Source: CAVSMC01 sp963728935 (lineage in GTDB: Bacteria > Pseudomonadota > Gammaproteobacteria > Burkholderiales > Casimicrobiaceae). Taken from it: 64,000 nt of DNA. The position numbers and the translations under genes were made by a program. The DNA lies in assembly GCA_963728935.1 (NCBI GenBank), contig CAVSMC010000001.1, positions 3,162,001-3,226,000 on the forward strand, written 5' to 3'. A model generated the notes under the pieces. It saw only the letters and a list, made by a program, of their open reading frames with translations, made no database searches and was not told where the DNA came from. How positions within the stretch are numbered: position 1 is the stretch's first letter; every line of letters begins with the position of its first letter. Shown piece after piece: positions 33,426 through 42,654 of the stretch.

Positions 33426-36086
33426 TCATGTCGCGCCGTCCGCGTTTGCCAATGCGAGCGCGATCGCATGCTCGAGCGTCATAGCACGTCCCTGTTGCCA
33501 CGCCGTTTGAAACGCGGCGGCGTCGTTCATCGCGGCGCGCGCTGCCCCCGCGCGTGCGCTCAGGACGCCGCCCTGCGCCGCGGGCGCTCCCATCGCCTCG
33601 CGCAGCCGGTCGACTGCGCCCCAGATGCGTGCCGCGCGCGCCGGCTCGCCCAAGGCGGCGATAACGGACGCGAGCTCCTCGAGCGCATAGGCGATGCGGC
33701 CCTTGTCGCCCAACTCGAACAGGATCGTCAAGCTCTCGCGGAACAGCGCGCCGGCGGACGCGAAATCGGACCGGTTGAACGCGAGCCCTCCCAGCGTGTG
33801 CAAGCCGATGGCGATTCCGCCTCGGTCGCCCAGCTCGCGCAGAATCGTCAGGCATTCTTCGGCAAGCGGACGGGCTGCGGCGAAATCGCGCTGCTCCGAC
33901 GCGACCATCGACAGGTTGCCGAGCGAACGGGCGATGCCGTTGCGGTTTCCAAGTTGCCGCGCGATCTCGAGGCTCTCCTCGTGCAACGCCCGCGCCGCTG
34001 CGAAGTCGCCCTGATCCAGCGTGACGATGCCGAGGTTGTTGAGCGAAGCCGCCACGCCCTTGCGGTCGCCCAGTTCCCGCCGTATCGCGAGACTTTCCTC
34101 GTGTTGGGCGCGCGCCGTGGCGTAGTCGAGCTGGTGATAGGCAAGAAGACCCGCACCGTTGAGCACTTTGGCGCGGGCAGCCGTTCGCTGCGCCGCGCCG
34201 CCCGCCCGCAGGACGCGCGTGCACCATTCGCGTCCCTCCGACACATGGCCGCGCGTCATCCAGAATCGCTGCAGTGCGCCGCACAGCCGCAGACCCTTCG
34301 GCGATCCCGCCTGCGCGAGACTCCACTCGAGCGCCGCGCGCAAGTTGTCGTGCTCGTGCGCGAGCCGGCGCAACCACTCGAGCTGTTGCGCGCCGACGAG
34401 CGCGGGCTCCGCCGCCTCGGCCAGCGCAAGATAGTAATCGAGGTGCCGATCCCGTACCGCGTCGCCGGCGCCATTTTCGAGCAGCCTCTCCTTGGCGTAT
34501 TGGCGCACGGTCTCGACCATCTTGAAGCGCGAGCTTGCGTCATTCGGGTCCGCGGCGATCAAGCTCTTGTCGCAGAGCGACGTCAGCAAATCGAGGATCT
34601 CCGATTCGTCGAGCGAGTCGCCGGCGCAGATCCGCTCCGCGGCCTCGAGCGTCCAGCCGCCCGCGAATGCCGACAGGCGCTGCAACAGCAGCTTCGCCGG
34701 ATCGTTCAGCAGGTCGTAGCTCCAATCGATCAGCGAGCGCAGCGTCTGTTGACGCGGCAACGCGGTTCGCGAGCCACCCGTCAGCAGCCGGAATCGCTGG
34801 TTGAGCCTGCCTTCGATCTCTTCGACCGAAAGCGAGCGCACGCGCGCCGCCGCCAACTCGATCGCGAGCGGAATGCCGTCGAGTCGCGAGCAGATCGATG
34901 CGAGCGTGCCGGCGTTGTCATCGTTCAGCCGAAAGCCTGCGCGCGCGAGTGCGGCCCGGTCGACGAACAGCTGCACGGCTTCGCATTGCGCGACCGATGT
35001 CGTCGTATGCGCCTCGCTCGGATCGGGAATCGACAGCGACGGCACGCGATACGCCTGCTCTCCGCCGATGCCGAGCGCTTCGCGGCTCGTCGCGAGAATT
35101 TTCACATCGGGGCATCGGCGCGCGATCGCGTCGGCGAGACTCGCGCAGACGTCGAGCAGGTGCTCGCAATTGTCGAGAATCAGCAGCGTGCGCTTGTCTT
35201 TCAAATGCTCGGTGACGGTTTCGACGATCGGCTTGCCGGTCTCCTCCTTCAGGCCGAGCACCTTGGCGACCGTTTGCGGCACGAGACCCGGGTCCGACAG
35301 CGGCGCGAGCTCGACGAGCCATGTTCCGTCGGCAAATTGCTCGAGCGCATCGGCGGCAAGATGCAGCCCGAGCCGCGTCTTGCCGCAGCCGCCGGACCCG
35401 GTGAGCGTGAGAATGCGGGCCTTTGCGAGCAGCGCCGCGAGCTCGTCGAGCGCCCTGTCGCGACCGATGAAGCTCGTCGCCTGCTGCGGCAGATTGTTCG
35501 GCGTACCCTCCAGCGAGCGCAGCGCCGGAAATTCCTGCCGCAATTGCGGGTGGATGACTTGGTAGACGTGCTCGGGTGTGGCGAGGTCCTTGAGCCTGAC
35601 GTTGCCGAGATCTCGCAGCGACACGGCCCGCGGCAGCATGTCCCTGACGCGATCGACGACGGTCTGCGAAAGCAGCACCTGCCCCCCGTGCGCGGCGCTC
35701 ATGATGCGCGCCGCCCGGTTGACGGGGCTGCCGAAGTAGTCGTTGTCGCGCCGTTCGACCACCCCGGCGTGCACCCCGCAGCGGACGTGCAGCGCGACGC
35801 CGCCCGTGACGTTGGGATCGGCGAGCGCCTGTTGCATGTCGAGCGTCGCGCCCAGCGCGTCGAGCGCATCGTCGAAGACCGCGTACATGCCGTCGCCGGT
35901 CATCTTGACCACCGACCCGTGGCGAGATTCGACCGCGCGGCGCGCGATCGCGTCATGCGCGGCAAGCGCTTGCGACATGCGGGCACCGTCGTGCTCCCAC
36001 AGCCGCGTGCTGCCTTCGATGTCGGTGAACAGAAACGTCACCGTGCCGGATGGAAGCGGCGCATAGGCGCGTTGGGCTTGCGGCAT
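33426..36086 (-). CDS. Class III cyclase-AAA/NB-ARC-type ATPase-TPR regulator
   Basis: An 886-residue multidomain signalling protein. Residues 12-165 form a class III cyclase with both metal Asp motifs (FLFTDIEGSTRLWE, MTGDGMYAVFDD) and SPVNRAARIMSAA. An ATPase follows, with Walker A TGSGGCGKTR and Walker B LLILDNCEHLLD, of the predicted-ATPase class seen in bacterial regulators. The C-terminal half carries about six TPR-like repeats (AARALHEESLEIARQLGNRN and variants). Such proteins sense unknown inputs through the TPR. It ends where the SMP-30 remnant lies, and starts 13 bp before the reductase-like gene ends. Confidence 0.92.
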   Translation of the reverse strand: MPQAQRAYAPLPSGTVTFLFTDIEGSTRLWEHDGARMSQALAAHDAIARRAVESRHGSVVKMTGDGMYAVFDDALDALGATLDMQQALADPNVTGGVALHVRCGVHAGVVERRDNDYFGSPVNRAARIMSAAHGGQVLLSQTVVDRVRDMLPRAVSLRDLGNVRLKDLATPEHVYQVIHPQLRQEFPALRSLEGTPNNLPQQATSFIGRDRALDELAALLAKARILTLTGSGGCGKTRLGLHLAADALEQFADGTWLVELAPLSDPGLVPQTVAKVLGLKEETGKPIVETVTEHLKDKRTLLILDNCEHLLDVCASLADAIARRCPDVKILATSREALGIGGEQAYRVPSLSIPDPSEAHTTTSVAQCEAVQLFVDRAALARAGFRLNDDNAGTLASICSRLDGIPLAIELAAARVRSLSVEEIEGRLNQRFRLLTGGSRTALPRQQTLRSLIDWSYDLLNDPAKLLLQRLSAFAGGWTLEAAERICAGDSLDESEILDLLTSLCDKSLIAADPNDASSRFKMVETVRQYAKERLLENGAGDAVRDRHLDYYLALAEAAEPALVGAQQLEWLRRLAHEHDNLRAALEWSLAQAGSPKGLRLCGALQRFWMTRGHVSEGREWCTRVLRAGGAAQRTAARAKVLNGAGLLAYHQLDYATARAQHEESLAIRRELGDRKGVAASLNNLGIVTLDQGDFAAARALHEESLEIARQLGNRNGIARSLGNLSMVASEQRDFAAARPLAEECLTILRELGDRGGIAIGLHTLGGLAFNRSDFASAGALFRESLTILFELGDKGRIAYALEELASVIAALGEPARAARIWGAVDRLREAMGAPAAQGGVLSARAGAARAAMNDAAAFQTAWQQGRAMTLEHAIALALANADGAT

Positions 36087-36099
36087 GTCGGAGCGCCGG

Positions 36100-37077
36100 T
36101 CAGGCGATTTCGTCGTGCGCGTCGGCGCGCATGAGCTGCCCGTCGCGTAGGTTACCGGCCTGCGCCTTCGCGCGGTCGAATTCGGCGCGCCTGCGGGCGA
36201 TATCGGCCTGCGTCAGACGTTCGACGTTGCAATAATCGAGCTTCCAGTCGGGACTCGCGCTCCACACGAGCGGATTTTGCACCGTCGTTCGCGGCGCCGG
36301 CGCGTGCTCGAGAACGGCGAGCGCGAGGTCGAGGGTGAATGCCTGCGCGTCGGGGTCATTCGGACGGCCGGCGGCATTGCCGAGCGGGAAATCGGAGAAC
36401 AGGAAACGCGGCACCCCGACGTGCTCGACGATGTCCTTCGCGCAGCCGATCACGACGGTGCAAATGCCGTCCTGCTCCAGCCGCCGCGCGGCCAGCGCGA
36501 CCGTCTGGTGGCAGACCGGGCAGTTCGCCGCGAGGATCGCCGCGTCGGCGCCGTCGGCCTTGCAGCGGGCGACGATCTCGGGACAGTCGACGTCGAGCGT
36601 TACGCGATGGCTGCGATTGGTCGGCGCGCCGTGGAAGCGTGGTGCCACCGAGCCGATGCGCCCCGTGGTCGCGCAGCGCCGCAACGCCGGCAACGGGAAG
36701 TACGTGCCCGGGTCCTCCGCGGTCGTGTGCGAACGGTCGATTGCGACGTGCGCGATGCGCAAGTCGTGATCCTGCGCGCTGTCGCGCGAGTACACCGTAA
36801 AGAACTTCGCCGTCGCGTTGTACGGTGCGCCCGGTCCTTGATCGCCGTTGCCAGGCTGGTAGGGCGCCGCGGTCGTGATGAGCGCGACCCGGCATTCGCC
36901 CAGCGGTTTGCTCAGCCGATTGAACGGAACGTCGGCGTAATGCGCCCACTCGTACGGCGCGCCGTAGCCGAGCGCCTGGTAATACTCGCGAATGCGTCGC
37001 AGGTAGGGGATCGGAACGTCATGCGACGCCGCGAAGCCATACCTCACGGCACGAGGGCTCGTCATCGGCACATCCAT
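36100..37077 (-). CDS. Glycine/sarcosine/betaine reductase B (GrdB)-like protein, Cys form
   Basis: A 325-residue protein of the glycine/sarcosine/betaine reductase selenoprotein B family (ECRVALITTAAPYQPG, then HVAIDRSHTT). In GrdB the active site is U-x-x-C with selenocysteine; here it is C186-P-V-C189 in ILAANCPVCHQT, so it is a cysteine variant and no UGA recoding is needed. Clostridial glycine reductase needs partner proteins that are absent here, and the organism looks aerobic, so a different reductase or thiol reaction is likely. The regulator gene at 33426 starts 13 bp downstream, in the same direction. Confidence 0.78.
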   Translation of the reverse strand: MDVPMTSPRAVRYGFAASHDVPIPYLRRIREYYQALGYGAPYEWAHYADVPFNRLSKPLGECRVALITTAAPYQPGNGDQGPGAPYNATAKFFTVYSRDSAQDHDLRIAHVAIDRSHTTAEDPGTYFPLPALRRCATTGRIGSVAPRFHGAPTNRSHRVTLDVDCPEIVARCKADGADAAILAANCPVCHQTVALAARRLEQDGICTVVIGCAKDIVEHVGVPRFLFSDFPLGNAAGRPNDPDAQAFTLDLALAVLEHAPAPRTTVQNPLVWSASPDWKLDYCNVERLTQADIARRRAEFDRAKAQAGNLRDGQLMRADAHDEIA

Positions 37078-37207
37078 CGTCTTGCGCGCAATGGCAGACT
37101 AGCCGAACGGCCACTGGGTGTAAATTCGAACGAACTCGCGCGACCCATCCGGGTCAGTAGCGCATGGTCGCTCCGGCGCGTGTGCTTGGTCGGGGGTCCG
37201 TCAGCCG

Positions 37208-37645
37208 ATGCCTGCTCCACCGTACGCGTTCGAAGGGCGCTGTCATTGCGGCGCGATCGGCTTTACGTATCGCACGTCGCTACCTCCCGCGAAATGGCGG
37301 CCGCATGCCTGCCAATGCCGCTTCTGCCGCACGCATGGCGCGCGCACGGTCGCCGATCCGAACGGTTCGGTGCAATTACGCGTTGCCGACGCTTCAAAGC
37401 TCAACCGCTACCGCTTCGGTACGCGATCGTCGGATTTCCTGGTCTGCCGCCGATGCGGCGGCTACATCGCCGCAACGATCATATGGGGCGCCCATCAATT
37501 CGCCACGGTGAACGTCAATGCGATCGACGCGCCGCTCGATGTGCCGGAAGCGGTTCCGGTTTCCTATGAAGGCGAGTCGGCCGACGCGAGAACCGCGCGG
37601 CGCGTGAAGCGATGGACGCCGGTCGCGCAGAGCGCGATCGCATGA
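37208..37645 (+). CDS. GFA-family (formaldehyde-activating enzyme-like) zinc protein
   Basis: A 145-residue protein of the glutathione-dependent formaldehyde-activating (CENP-V/GFA) family. The zinc motifs are complete: GRCHCGAIGF, CQCRFCRTHG and CRRCGGYI. Despite the name, most family members have no proven formaldehyde role. The gene follows a 130-bp intergenic region. Confidence 0.88.
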   Translation: MPAPPYAFEGRCHCGAIGFTYRTSLPPAKWRPHACQCRFCRTHGARTVADPNGSVQLRVADASKLNRYRFGTRSSDFLVCRRCGGYIAATIIWGAHQFATVNVNAIDAPLDVPEAVPVSYEGESADARTARRVKRWTPVAQSAIA

Positions 37646-37741
37646 CACGATCCCTGCACCCGTCGTGCGCAGCGGTGATCGCGAGCGCTCGCGCCGCGCA
37701 TCGCTCGCGTAGACCTGCGCCGCCCGGTAAGCGGGCCCAGA

Positions 37742-37823
37742 GCGGATAAGGAAGGTCGAGCTCCTTCATCAGCCGTACGATTCGCTCCGAGCGCGACGTC
37801 GACCGATGATAGATCGTGATCAC
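37742..37823 (-). pseudogene. GST N-terminal fragment
   Basis: A GTG immediately after the stop of the HD-GYP gene opens VITIYHRSTSRSERIVRLMK and ELDLPY, the beta-alpha-beta start of a glutathione S-transferase. After about 27 codons the similarity ends and the frame runs into sequence antisense to the GFA gene. It is a truncated remnant, possibly once the second gene of this transcript. Confidence 0.65.
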
Positions 37824-37824
37824 G

Positions 37825-39132
37825 TCAACGCGCTCCCGACCAGTCGCCGAGCTTGCGCCGCCAGTCGAGCACCGCCGCGGCCGACGTCGCATCGAGCCCG
37901 CCGATCAAGTCAGCCGACCTGCGATCGAATTCCCGCCCGAGGTCGGCAAGCTGGTACTGCACCTCGTCGACCGCCGCGGCAAGCTCGTTCGCGATCGTCG
38001 GGTCTTCCTCGGCGAGCTTCAGCGGCACGTCGAAGCTGTCCGCGTCGAAGCCGAAGCCGATCATCATCGTTCGCAGATTGAACATCCGCTGCGAGAGGAA
38101 CGCGCCGGCTGGCGTCTGCGCGATCGCCGTATCGGCGCGTAGCCGAGCCCAATGCTCGAGCACCGACGCGAAACCGACGAGGCGCTTCGCCAGCGGCTCG
38201 CGTTCGAAGCGTTCGACCGCTTCGGTCGGTGCGAGCGCCTCGTGCAGCAGATCGACGACGCTGCGATCGAAGCGCTGCTGGTTCAGGCGCAGCAGCACCG
38301 AGAGCCGACGGTGATCGCCGTAACGCGCCATGATCGACTCGCAGACATCGGCCACCGCGAGGATGCGCGCGGCCGCCCCGATTCCATCGCCTTTCGTCGC
38401 GTGCGGATAGCCGCTGCCGTCGAGGCGCTCCTGATGTTGGAGCACTGCCGTTGCGACGGCGGGATCGATTCCCGGAATGTCTCGGACGATCAGCCATCCG
38501 GTGATCGGGTGGACATAGATATAGCGCCGTTCCTCGTCGGTGCAGCGGTGAGCCGGTGCGAGGATCGCGGGGTCGGTGTACAACTCGCCCAGATCGTGGC
38601 ACAGCGAGGCGGTCAGCACGACGTCAACGTCGGCCGATCTCAGTCTTGCGCGCAAAGCAACGTAATGTGCGATTGCGGCAACGCCGAGCGAATGACGAAA
38701 CACCGCCTTCCGCTGGTCTCGCGCCACCGTCAGGCGAAAGAGGACCTCGCGCGGCAGCACGAGACGCGCCATCCCATGTCGCATCGCCGCAGCGTCGCCC
38801 GATTTCGCGGCGAGCCTTCCCAGCCAAGGGTTGCTGTCGATGAGGCGGGCGATTTCCTCCGCGAGCGATTCGGGCGTTACGCCCCCGGTGACGGAGAGCG
38901 TCTTCTCGAGCGTCGTTCCGGCCAATCGATGCCCGGCGAGCTTGTCGCGCAGCTTCGCGTCGATTCGCGTGCCGCGCGCTACGAGCTTGATTCCCGAAGA
39001 CGATACGATGTCGCGGTCGGCGCTGACGGCGCGGGAGTCGGCAAGAGCCGACACTGCTTCGACGAAGTGTGTCGGCTGTTCGATGACGGCTTCGGCCGTG
39101 GCCTCCACCGAATCTTCGGGACCCGCACTCAT
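37825..39132 (-). CDS. HD-GYP-like protein with altered active-site residues
   Basis: A 435-residue protein. The HD-GYP domain runs from about 160 to 290: ASLCHDLGELYTDPAILAPA, VHPITGWLIVRD, and HQERLDGSGYPHATKGDGIG followed by AARILAVADVCESI. HD-GYP enzymes degrade cyclic di-GMP. Two usual positions differ: HDxGK reads HDLGE, and HHE reads HQE. Metal binding or catalysis may be changed. N-terminal (1-155) and C-terminal (300-435) regions are unassigned helical segments. It is a candidate counterpart to the GGDEF protein at 55131. Confidence 0.83.
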   Translation of the reverse strand: MSAGPEDSVEATAEAVIEQPTHFVEAVSALADSRAVSADRDIVSSSGIKLVARGTRIDAKLRDKLAGHRLAGTTLEKTLSVTGGVTPESLAEEIARLIDSNPWLGRLAAKSGDAAAMRHGMARLVLPREVLFRLTVARDQRKAVFRHSLGVAAIAHYVALRARLRSADVDVVLTASLCHDLGELYTDPAILAPAHRCTDEERRYIYVHPITGWLIVRDIPGIDPAVATAVLQHQERLDGSGYPHATKGDGIGAAARILAVADVCESIMARYGDHRRLSVLLRLNQQRFDRSVVDLLHEALAPTEAVERFEREPLAKRLVGFASVLEHWARLRADTAIAQTPAGAFLSQRMFNLRTMMIGFGFDADSFDVPLKLAEEDPTIANELAAAVDEVQYQLADLGREFDRRSADLIGGLDATSAAAVLDWRRKLGDWSGAR

Positions 39133-39225
39133 CCGCTACGTTTATGTCGGCCTACGTCAGGGATGCTCCATCGCCGCTCGCCTCGGCGGCCACGCTTCAA
39201 GTGCCCAGCGCGAAATGCGCGGCGC

Positions 39226-39858
39226 TCAACGCCTGCGCGCGCCGTCCGACACGCGCATCCGCTGAGTTTCGATCGCGTGGCGGCCGCGGTGGCCCGGATG
39301 GGCGCCCCGCACGTTCGGAATGCGGACGACGACGACAGCCGGCGCATAGATCGGCGAACCCCAGGCGAGGCCGCAATTCCACGGACAATCGTCAACCGGT
39401 TGCGGCGCGACGCTGGCAGCATACGGCGTCGGCCATGACATCGCCTCGTTCGCATACGGCACGACCATCGTAACCGGCGGCGGGCGGTAATCGATCGGTG
39501 CAGGACGGTAGTCGACGGGGGCAGGACGGTAGTCGACGGGGGCAGGACGGTAGTCGGCCGGTGCAGCGGCTCCGCGCGTCGCGAGCTCGACCTCGGCCTC
39601 GAGAGTTCGAATCCGCTCCTTCATCGCTTGCATTTCGGCGTCACGCGCCGCCGTGCCGCCATTGTCCGTGGCCTTCGCCGCAGGCTGATGAATGACGCTC
39701 GTCACGCGCACCCCGGTCGGAGGCGTGAGGTTGCTCACGTTGACCGTGCCCGACGCGTCGACCCACGTGAAGATGTCCGCATGCGCCAAATGGAACGCGA
39801 GCGGTGCGATGGCGGCCGTCAGCAAAGTCGCACGGAAAAAGCGGTTCGACATATCCAC
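39226..39858 (-). CDS. DUF4124 exported protein with YRPAP repeats
   Basis: A 210-residue protein: signal peptide (LLTAAIAPLAFHLAHA), DUF4124 domain beginning DIFTWVDASGTVNVSNLTPP, a coiled-coil stretch (DAEMQAMKERIRTLEAEVEL), then four seven-residue units of the DYRPAPV type, and a hydrophobic, Pro-rich tail ending in a basic segment. DUF4124 proteins are periplasmic and of unknown function. The repeat is encoded by a 21-bp tandem array. Confidence 0.8.
   Translation of the reverse strand: MDMSNRFFRATLLTAAIAPLAFHLAHADIFTWVDASGTVNVSNLTPPTGVRVTSVIHQPAAKATDNGGTAARDAEMQAMKERIRTLEAEVELATRGAAAPADYRPAPVDYRPAPVDYRPAPIDYRPPPVTMVVPYANEAMSWPTPYAASVAPQPVDDCPWNCGLAWGSPIYAPAVVVVRIPNVRGAHPGHRGRHAIETQRMRVSDGARRR
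39482..39565. repeat. 21-bp tandem repeat, four copies (coding)
   Basis: Four 21-bp units: 39482-39502, 39503-39523, 39524-39544 and 39545-39565. The second and third are identical and the outer two diverged. On the minus strand each encodes a DYRPAP-type heptapeptide of the DUF4124 protein. The length keeps the frame, so unit number could vary among strains. Confidence 0.85.
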
Positions 39859-40159
39859 AGTTCAATACCGACGCATACGATTGTAGGCCGCTCTGCAGAA
39901 GTTGTGTACCGGCGCGGCCGAATCGTCCGCGAGCAGCGTTCGGGCGGACGAGGTTGGCGCCGTTCACGCCGCGCGCCCGGCGGGTTGCAAAGCGTCGCTC
40001 GCGAATCGAAGCCCTTTCCGCTGCGAACAGCCCTTCGCCGCGTATCCTTCCGAAGCGGGCGCCGCGGTCGGCCGTGCGGTTCTGCGCGATGGCGCGGAAC
40101 GACGCGTGCCCGCCATTGTCCACATGGCGAGTGCATCGATCGATCGTTTGCTCGAACGC
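39859..40159. other. Intergenic region with no clear gene
   Basis: About 300 bp between the divergent DUF4124 and SDR genes. The plus-strand frame of the SDR stays open through most of it but shows no domain or good start, and the minus-strand frames are Arg-rich shadows. I see no convincing promoter, hairpin or repeat. Confidence 0.5.
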
Positions 40160-40933
40160 ATGGCCCGGATCTTCGTTACCGGTTCTGCCGACGGCCTTGG
40201 GCTGATGGCGGCGCGACTGATGGTCGCCGACGGCCATCGCGTCGTCCTGCACGCGCGGAGCGAGGCGCGGGCCGCCGAGGCGATGGCGAGCGTTCGCGGT
40301 GCCGAAACCGCGATCGCGGGCGATCTTTCGAGCATCGCGCAATGCCGGCGCATCGCCGCGCAGGCGAACGCGCTCGGGCCGCTCGACGCCGTCATTCACA
40401 ACGCCGGTATCGGCTATCGCGAACCGAAGCGCACCACCGGCGACGGCTTGCCTCATGTCTTCGCGATCAACACACTCGCGCCGTACGTGCTCACCGCATT
40501 GATCGATCGGCCGAAGCGATTGGTCTATCTGAGCTCCGGCATGCATTACAGCGCTGACGCGAGCCTGCGGGATCTGACGTGGAGCAAGCGCGCGTGGAAC
40601 GGCTCGAGCGCGTATGCGGATTCCAAGCTGCACGACGTGATCCTCGCTTTCGCCGTTGCGCGCAAATGGCCGCATGTGCTGTCGAACGCGCTCGAGCCGG
40701 GTTGGGTTGCCACCAAGATGGGCGGACCGAGCGCGCCCGACGACCTCGAGTTGGCGCCGAAGACGCAGGTTTGGCTTGCAACGAGCGACGATGTAGAGGC
40801 GAGGGTCAGCGGCAAGTACTTCTACCATCAGAAGGAGCGGGCGCCGCTCGCGGCGGTCCATGACGAGCCGGTTCAAGAGCGGCTGATCGCCGAATGCGAA
40901 CGCATTTCCGGCGTTGCGTTCCCGCTCCGCTGA
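40160..40933 (+). CDS. Short-chain dehydrogenase/reductase
   Basis: A 257-residue SDR. The Rossmann glycine motif is TGSADGLGL (residues 6-14), an Arg after the second strand (HARSE) suggests NADP preference, the NNAG-equivalent is IHNAGIG, and the catalytic Tyr-Lys pair is in YADSKLHD after the Ser in YLSSGMH. The C-terminal part (DVEARVSGKYFYHQKERAP) is close to the retinol-dehydrogenase-like bacterial group. The ATG at 40160 gives the usual short N-terminus; the frame stays open upstream. The substrate is unknown. Confidence 0.9.
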   Translation: MARIFVTGSADGLGLMAARLMVADGHRVVLHARSEARAAEAMASVRGAETAIAGDLSSIAQCRRIAAQANALGPLDAVIHNAGIGYREPKRTTGDGLPHVFAINTLAPYVLTALIDRPKRLVYLSSGMHYSADASLRDLTWSKRAWNGSSAYADSKLHDVILAFAVARKWPHVLSNALEPGWVATKMGGPSAPDDLELAPKTQVWLATSDDVEARVSGKYFYHQKERAPLAAVHDEPVQERLIAECERISGVAFPLR

Positions 40934-41090
40934 CGCGGCGATCCATGTCATCGTCGCTACGATCGAATGACGCTCGCGCGAGCACGATGGAAACGAGCGC
41001 AGCGTCATCGTGCGCTTTCTTCGCACTCGCATTCATCGGCGCGCCGGCGCACGATTTGACCGCAACGGACGCGATGCATCGCCCGCCGCG

Positions 41091-42551
41091 ATGAAGCAGC
41101 CGGCGCGCAGCGCAGGCACGATCGTCGAGAGCGCGGTCCCGGCGCGGCTGGACGCACTGCCGTGGTCGCATTTTCATACGCTCGTGATCGTCGCACTGGG
41201 CATCACGTGGGTGCTCGACGGCCTCGAAGTGACGCTCGCGGGCGCCGTGTCGGGCGCGCTGAAGGCGAGCGCGTCGTTGCGGCTCACCGACGCCGACGTC
41301 GGCATTTCGGCGAGCGCCTATCTCGCGGGCGCGGTGCTCGGCGCGCTGCTGTTCGGTTGGCTGACCGATCGCTTCGGGCGCAAGCGCCTGTTCTTCATCA
41401 CGCTTGCCGTCTATATCTTCGCCACCGCGGCGACCGCCTTGTCGACCGACTTCGTCTCGTTCGCCTTGTTCCGCTTCATGACCGGAGCGGGCATCGGCGG
41501 CGAATACTCGGCGATCAACTCGGCGATCCAGGAGCTCATTCCCGCACGTTACCGCGGTCGCACCGACCTCGCTGTGAACGGCAGCTTCTGGGTCGGCGCG
41601 GCGCTGGGCGCGATCGGCTCGAGCTTCCTGCTCCAGCCCGGCCGACTCCCGCCCGACGTCGGTTGGCGATTCGCGTTCGGACTGGGCGCGGTCCTCGGCG
41701 TCGGCATTCTCTTCCTGCGGCGCTATCTGCCCGAAAGCCCCCGCTGGCTCTTGCTGCATGGACGGACGGAAGAAGCCGAGCGCGTCGCAGTTGGCGTCGA
41801 GCGCAACGTGCGCGGTTGCACGACGGCAACGCACTTGCTGCCGCGACTGCGGTTGCGCATTCGCTCGAGGGCCGCGGGTTTCATCGATCTCGGCGCGACG
41901 CTCTTTCGTCACTATCCGCGTCGGGCGGTGCTTGGTCTGGTCCTGATGGCCGCGCAGGCGTTCTGCTACAACGCGATCTTCTTCACCTATGCGCTGGTGC
42001 TCGGCCGCTTCTACGCGGTCGCGCCGGAGGACGTCGGCGTCTATCTGCTCCCCTTCGCGGTGAGCAATTTTCTCGGTCCTCTCGTTCTCGGCCGCTACTT
42101 CGATACGTGGGGACGCCGGCAGATGATCGCGACGACGTATGCGCTTTCGGGCGTGCTGCTCGGAGTCACGGCGTTGTTGTTCGTCGAGGGCCTGTTGAGC
42201 GCCGCCACACAAACGTTGGCTTGGACGATCGTCTTCTTCTTCGCCTCGGCTGCCGCGAGCTCGGCGTATCTGGTCGTGAGCGAGAGCTTTCCGCTCGAAG
42301 TGCGCGCGCTGGCGATCGCGTTCTTCTACGCACTTGGCACCGGTATCGGCGGCGTCGGTGCGCCGTGGTTGTTCGGCGTTCTGATCGGAACCGGCGAGCC
42401 ATCGTCGATTGCATGGGGATATGCGCTCGGTGCGCTGCTGATGCTCACCGCCGCGGCGACGTCGTGGCGACTGGGCGTGGCGGCCGAGCGCAAGCCGCTC
42501 GAAGACGTCGCGCGGCCGCTTTCATGCGTCGACCCCGCAGAGGCGATTTGA
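41091..42551 (+). CDS. MFS transporter, sugar-porter-like
   Basis: A 486-residue carrier with 12 membrane helices. Motifs: DGLEVTLAG in helix 1, GWLTDRFGRKRLF after helix 2, RFMTGAGIGGEYSA in helix 4 and LPESPRWLLLHGRTEEAERV after helix 6, the last characteristic of sugar and organic-anion porters. The long central loop is Arg-rich. Likely substrates are sugars or aromatic or other organic acids; sequence alone cannot choose. The ATG overlaps the stop of a 50-codon frame that is probably not coding. The SDR gene lies 157 bp upstream in the same direction. Confidence 0.88.
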   Translation: MKQPARSAGTIVESAVPARLDALPWSHFHTLVIVALGITWVLDGLEVTLAGAVSGALKASASLRLTDADVGISASAYLAGAVLGALLFGWLTDRFGRKRLFFITLAVYIFATAATALSTDFVSFALFRFMTGAGIGGEYSAINSAIQELIPARYRGRTDLAVNGSFWVGAALGAIGSSFLLQPGRLPPDVGWRFAFGLGAVLGVGILFLRRYLPESPRWLLLHGRTEEAERVAVGVERNVRGCTTATHLLPRLRLRIRSRAAGFIDLGATLFRHYPRRAVLGLVLMAAQAFCYNAIFFTYALVLGRFYAVAPEDVGVYLLPFAVSNFLGPLVLGRYFDTWGRRQMIATTYALSGVLLGVTALLFVEGLLSAATQTLAWTIVFFFASAAASSAYLVVSESFPLEVRALAIAFFYALGTGIGGVGAPWLFGVLIGTGEPSSIAWGYALGALLMLTAAATSWRLGVAAERKPLEDVARPLSCVDPAEAI

Positions 42552-42654
42552 TCCAGATCGCGGGTCGTTTCCTGCCGTTCCGATAGAATGCGGGCCGGCG
42601 TTGCCGCGCGAGTTTCGACAAATGGTTTGCAGTGCGCCCCGCGCCGGCAGCTCA

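Noticed and set aside
36520..36531. Possible selenocysteine site in the GrdB-like gene
   Set aside because: The position is an ordinary Cys codon, not TGA, so no recoding is required.
36277..37569. A 430-codon plus-strand frame over the GrdB-like gene
   Set aside because: No domain, and it overlaps two well-supported genes.
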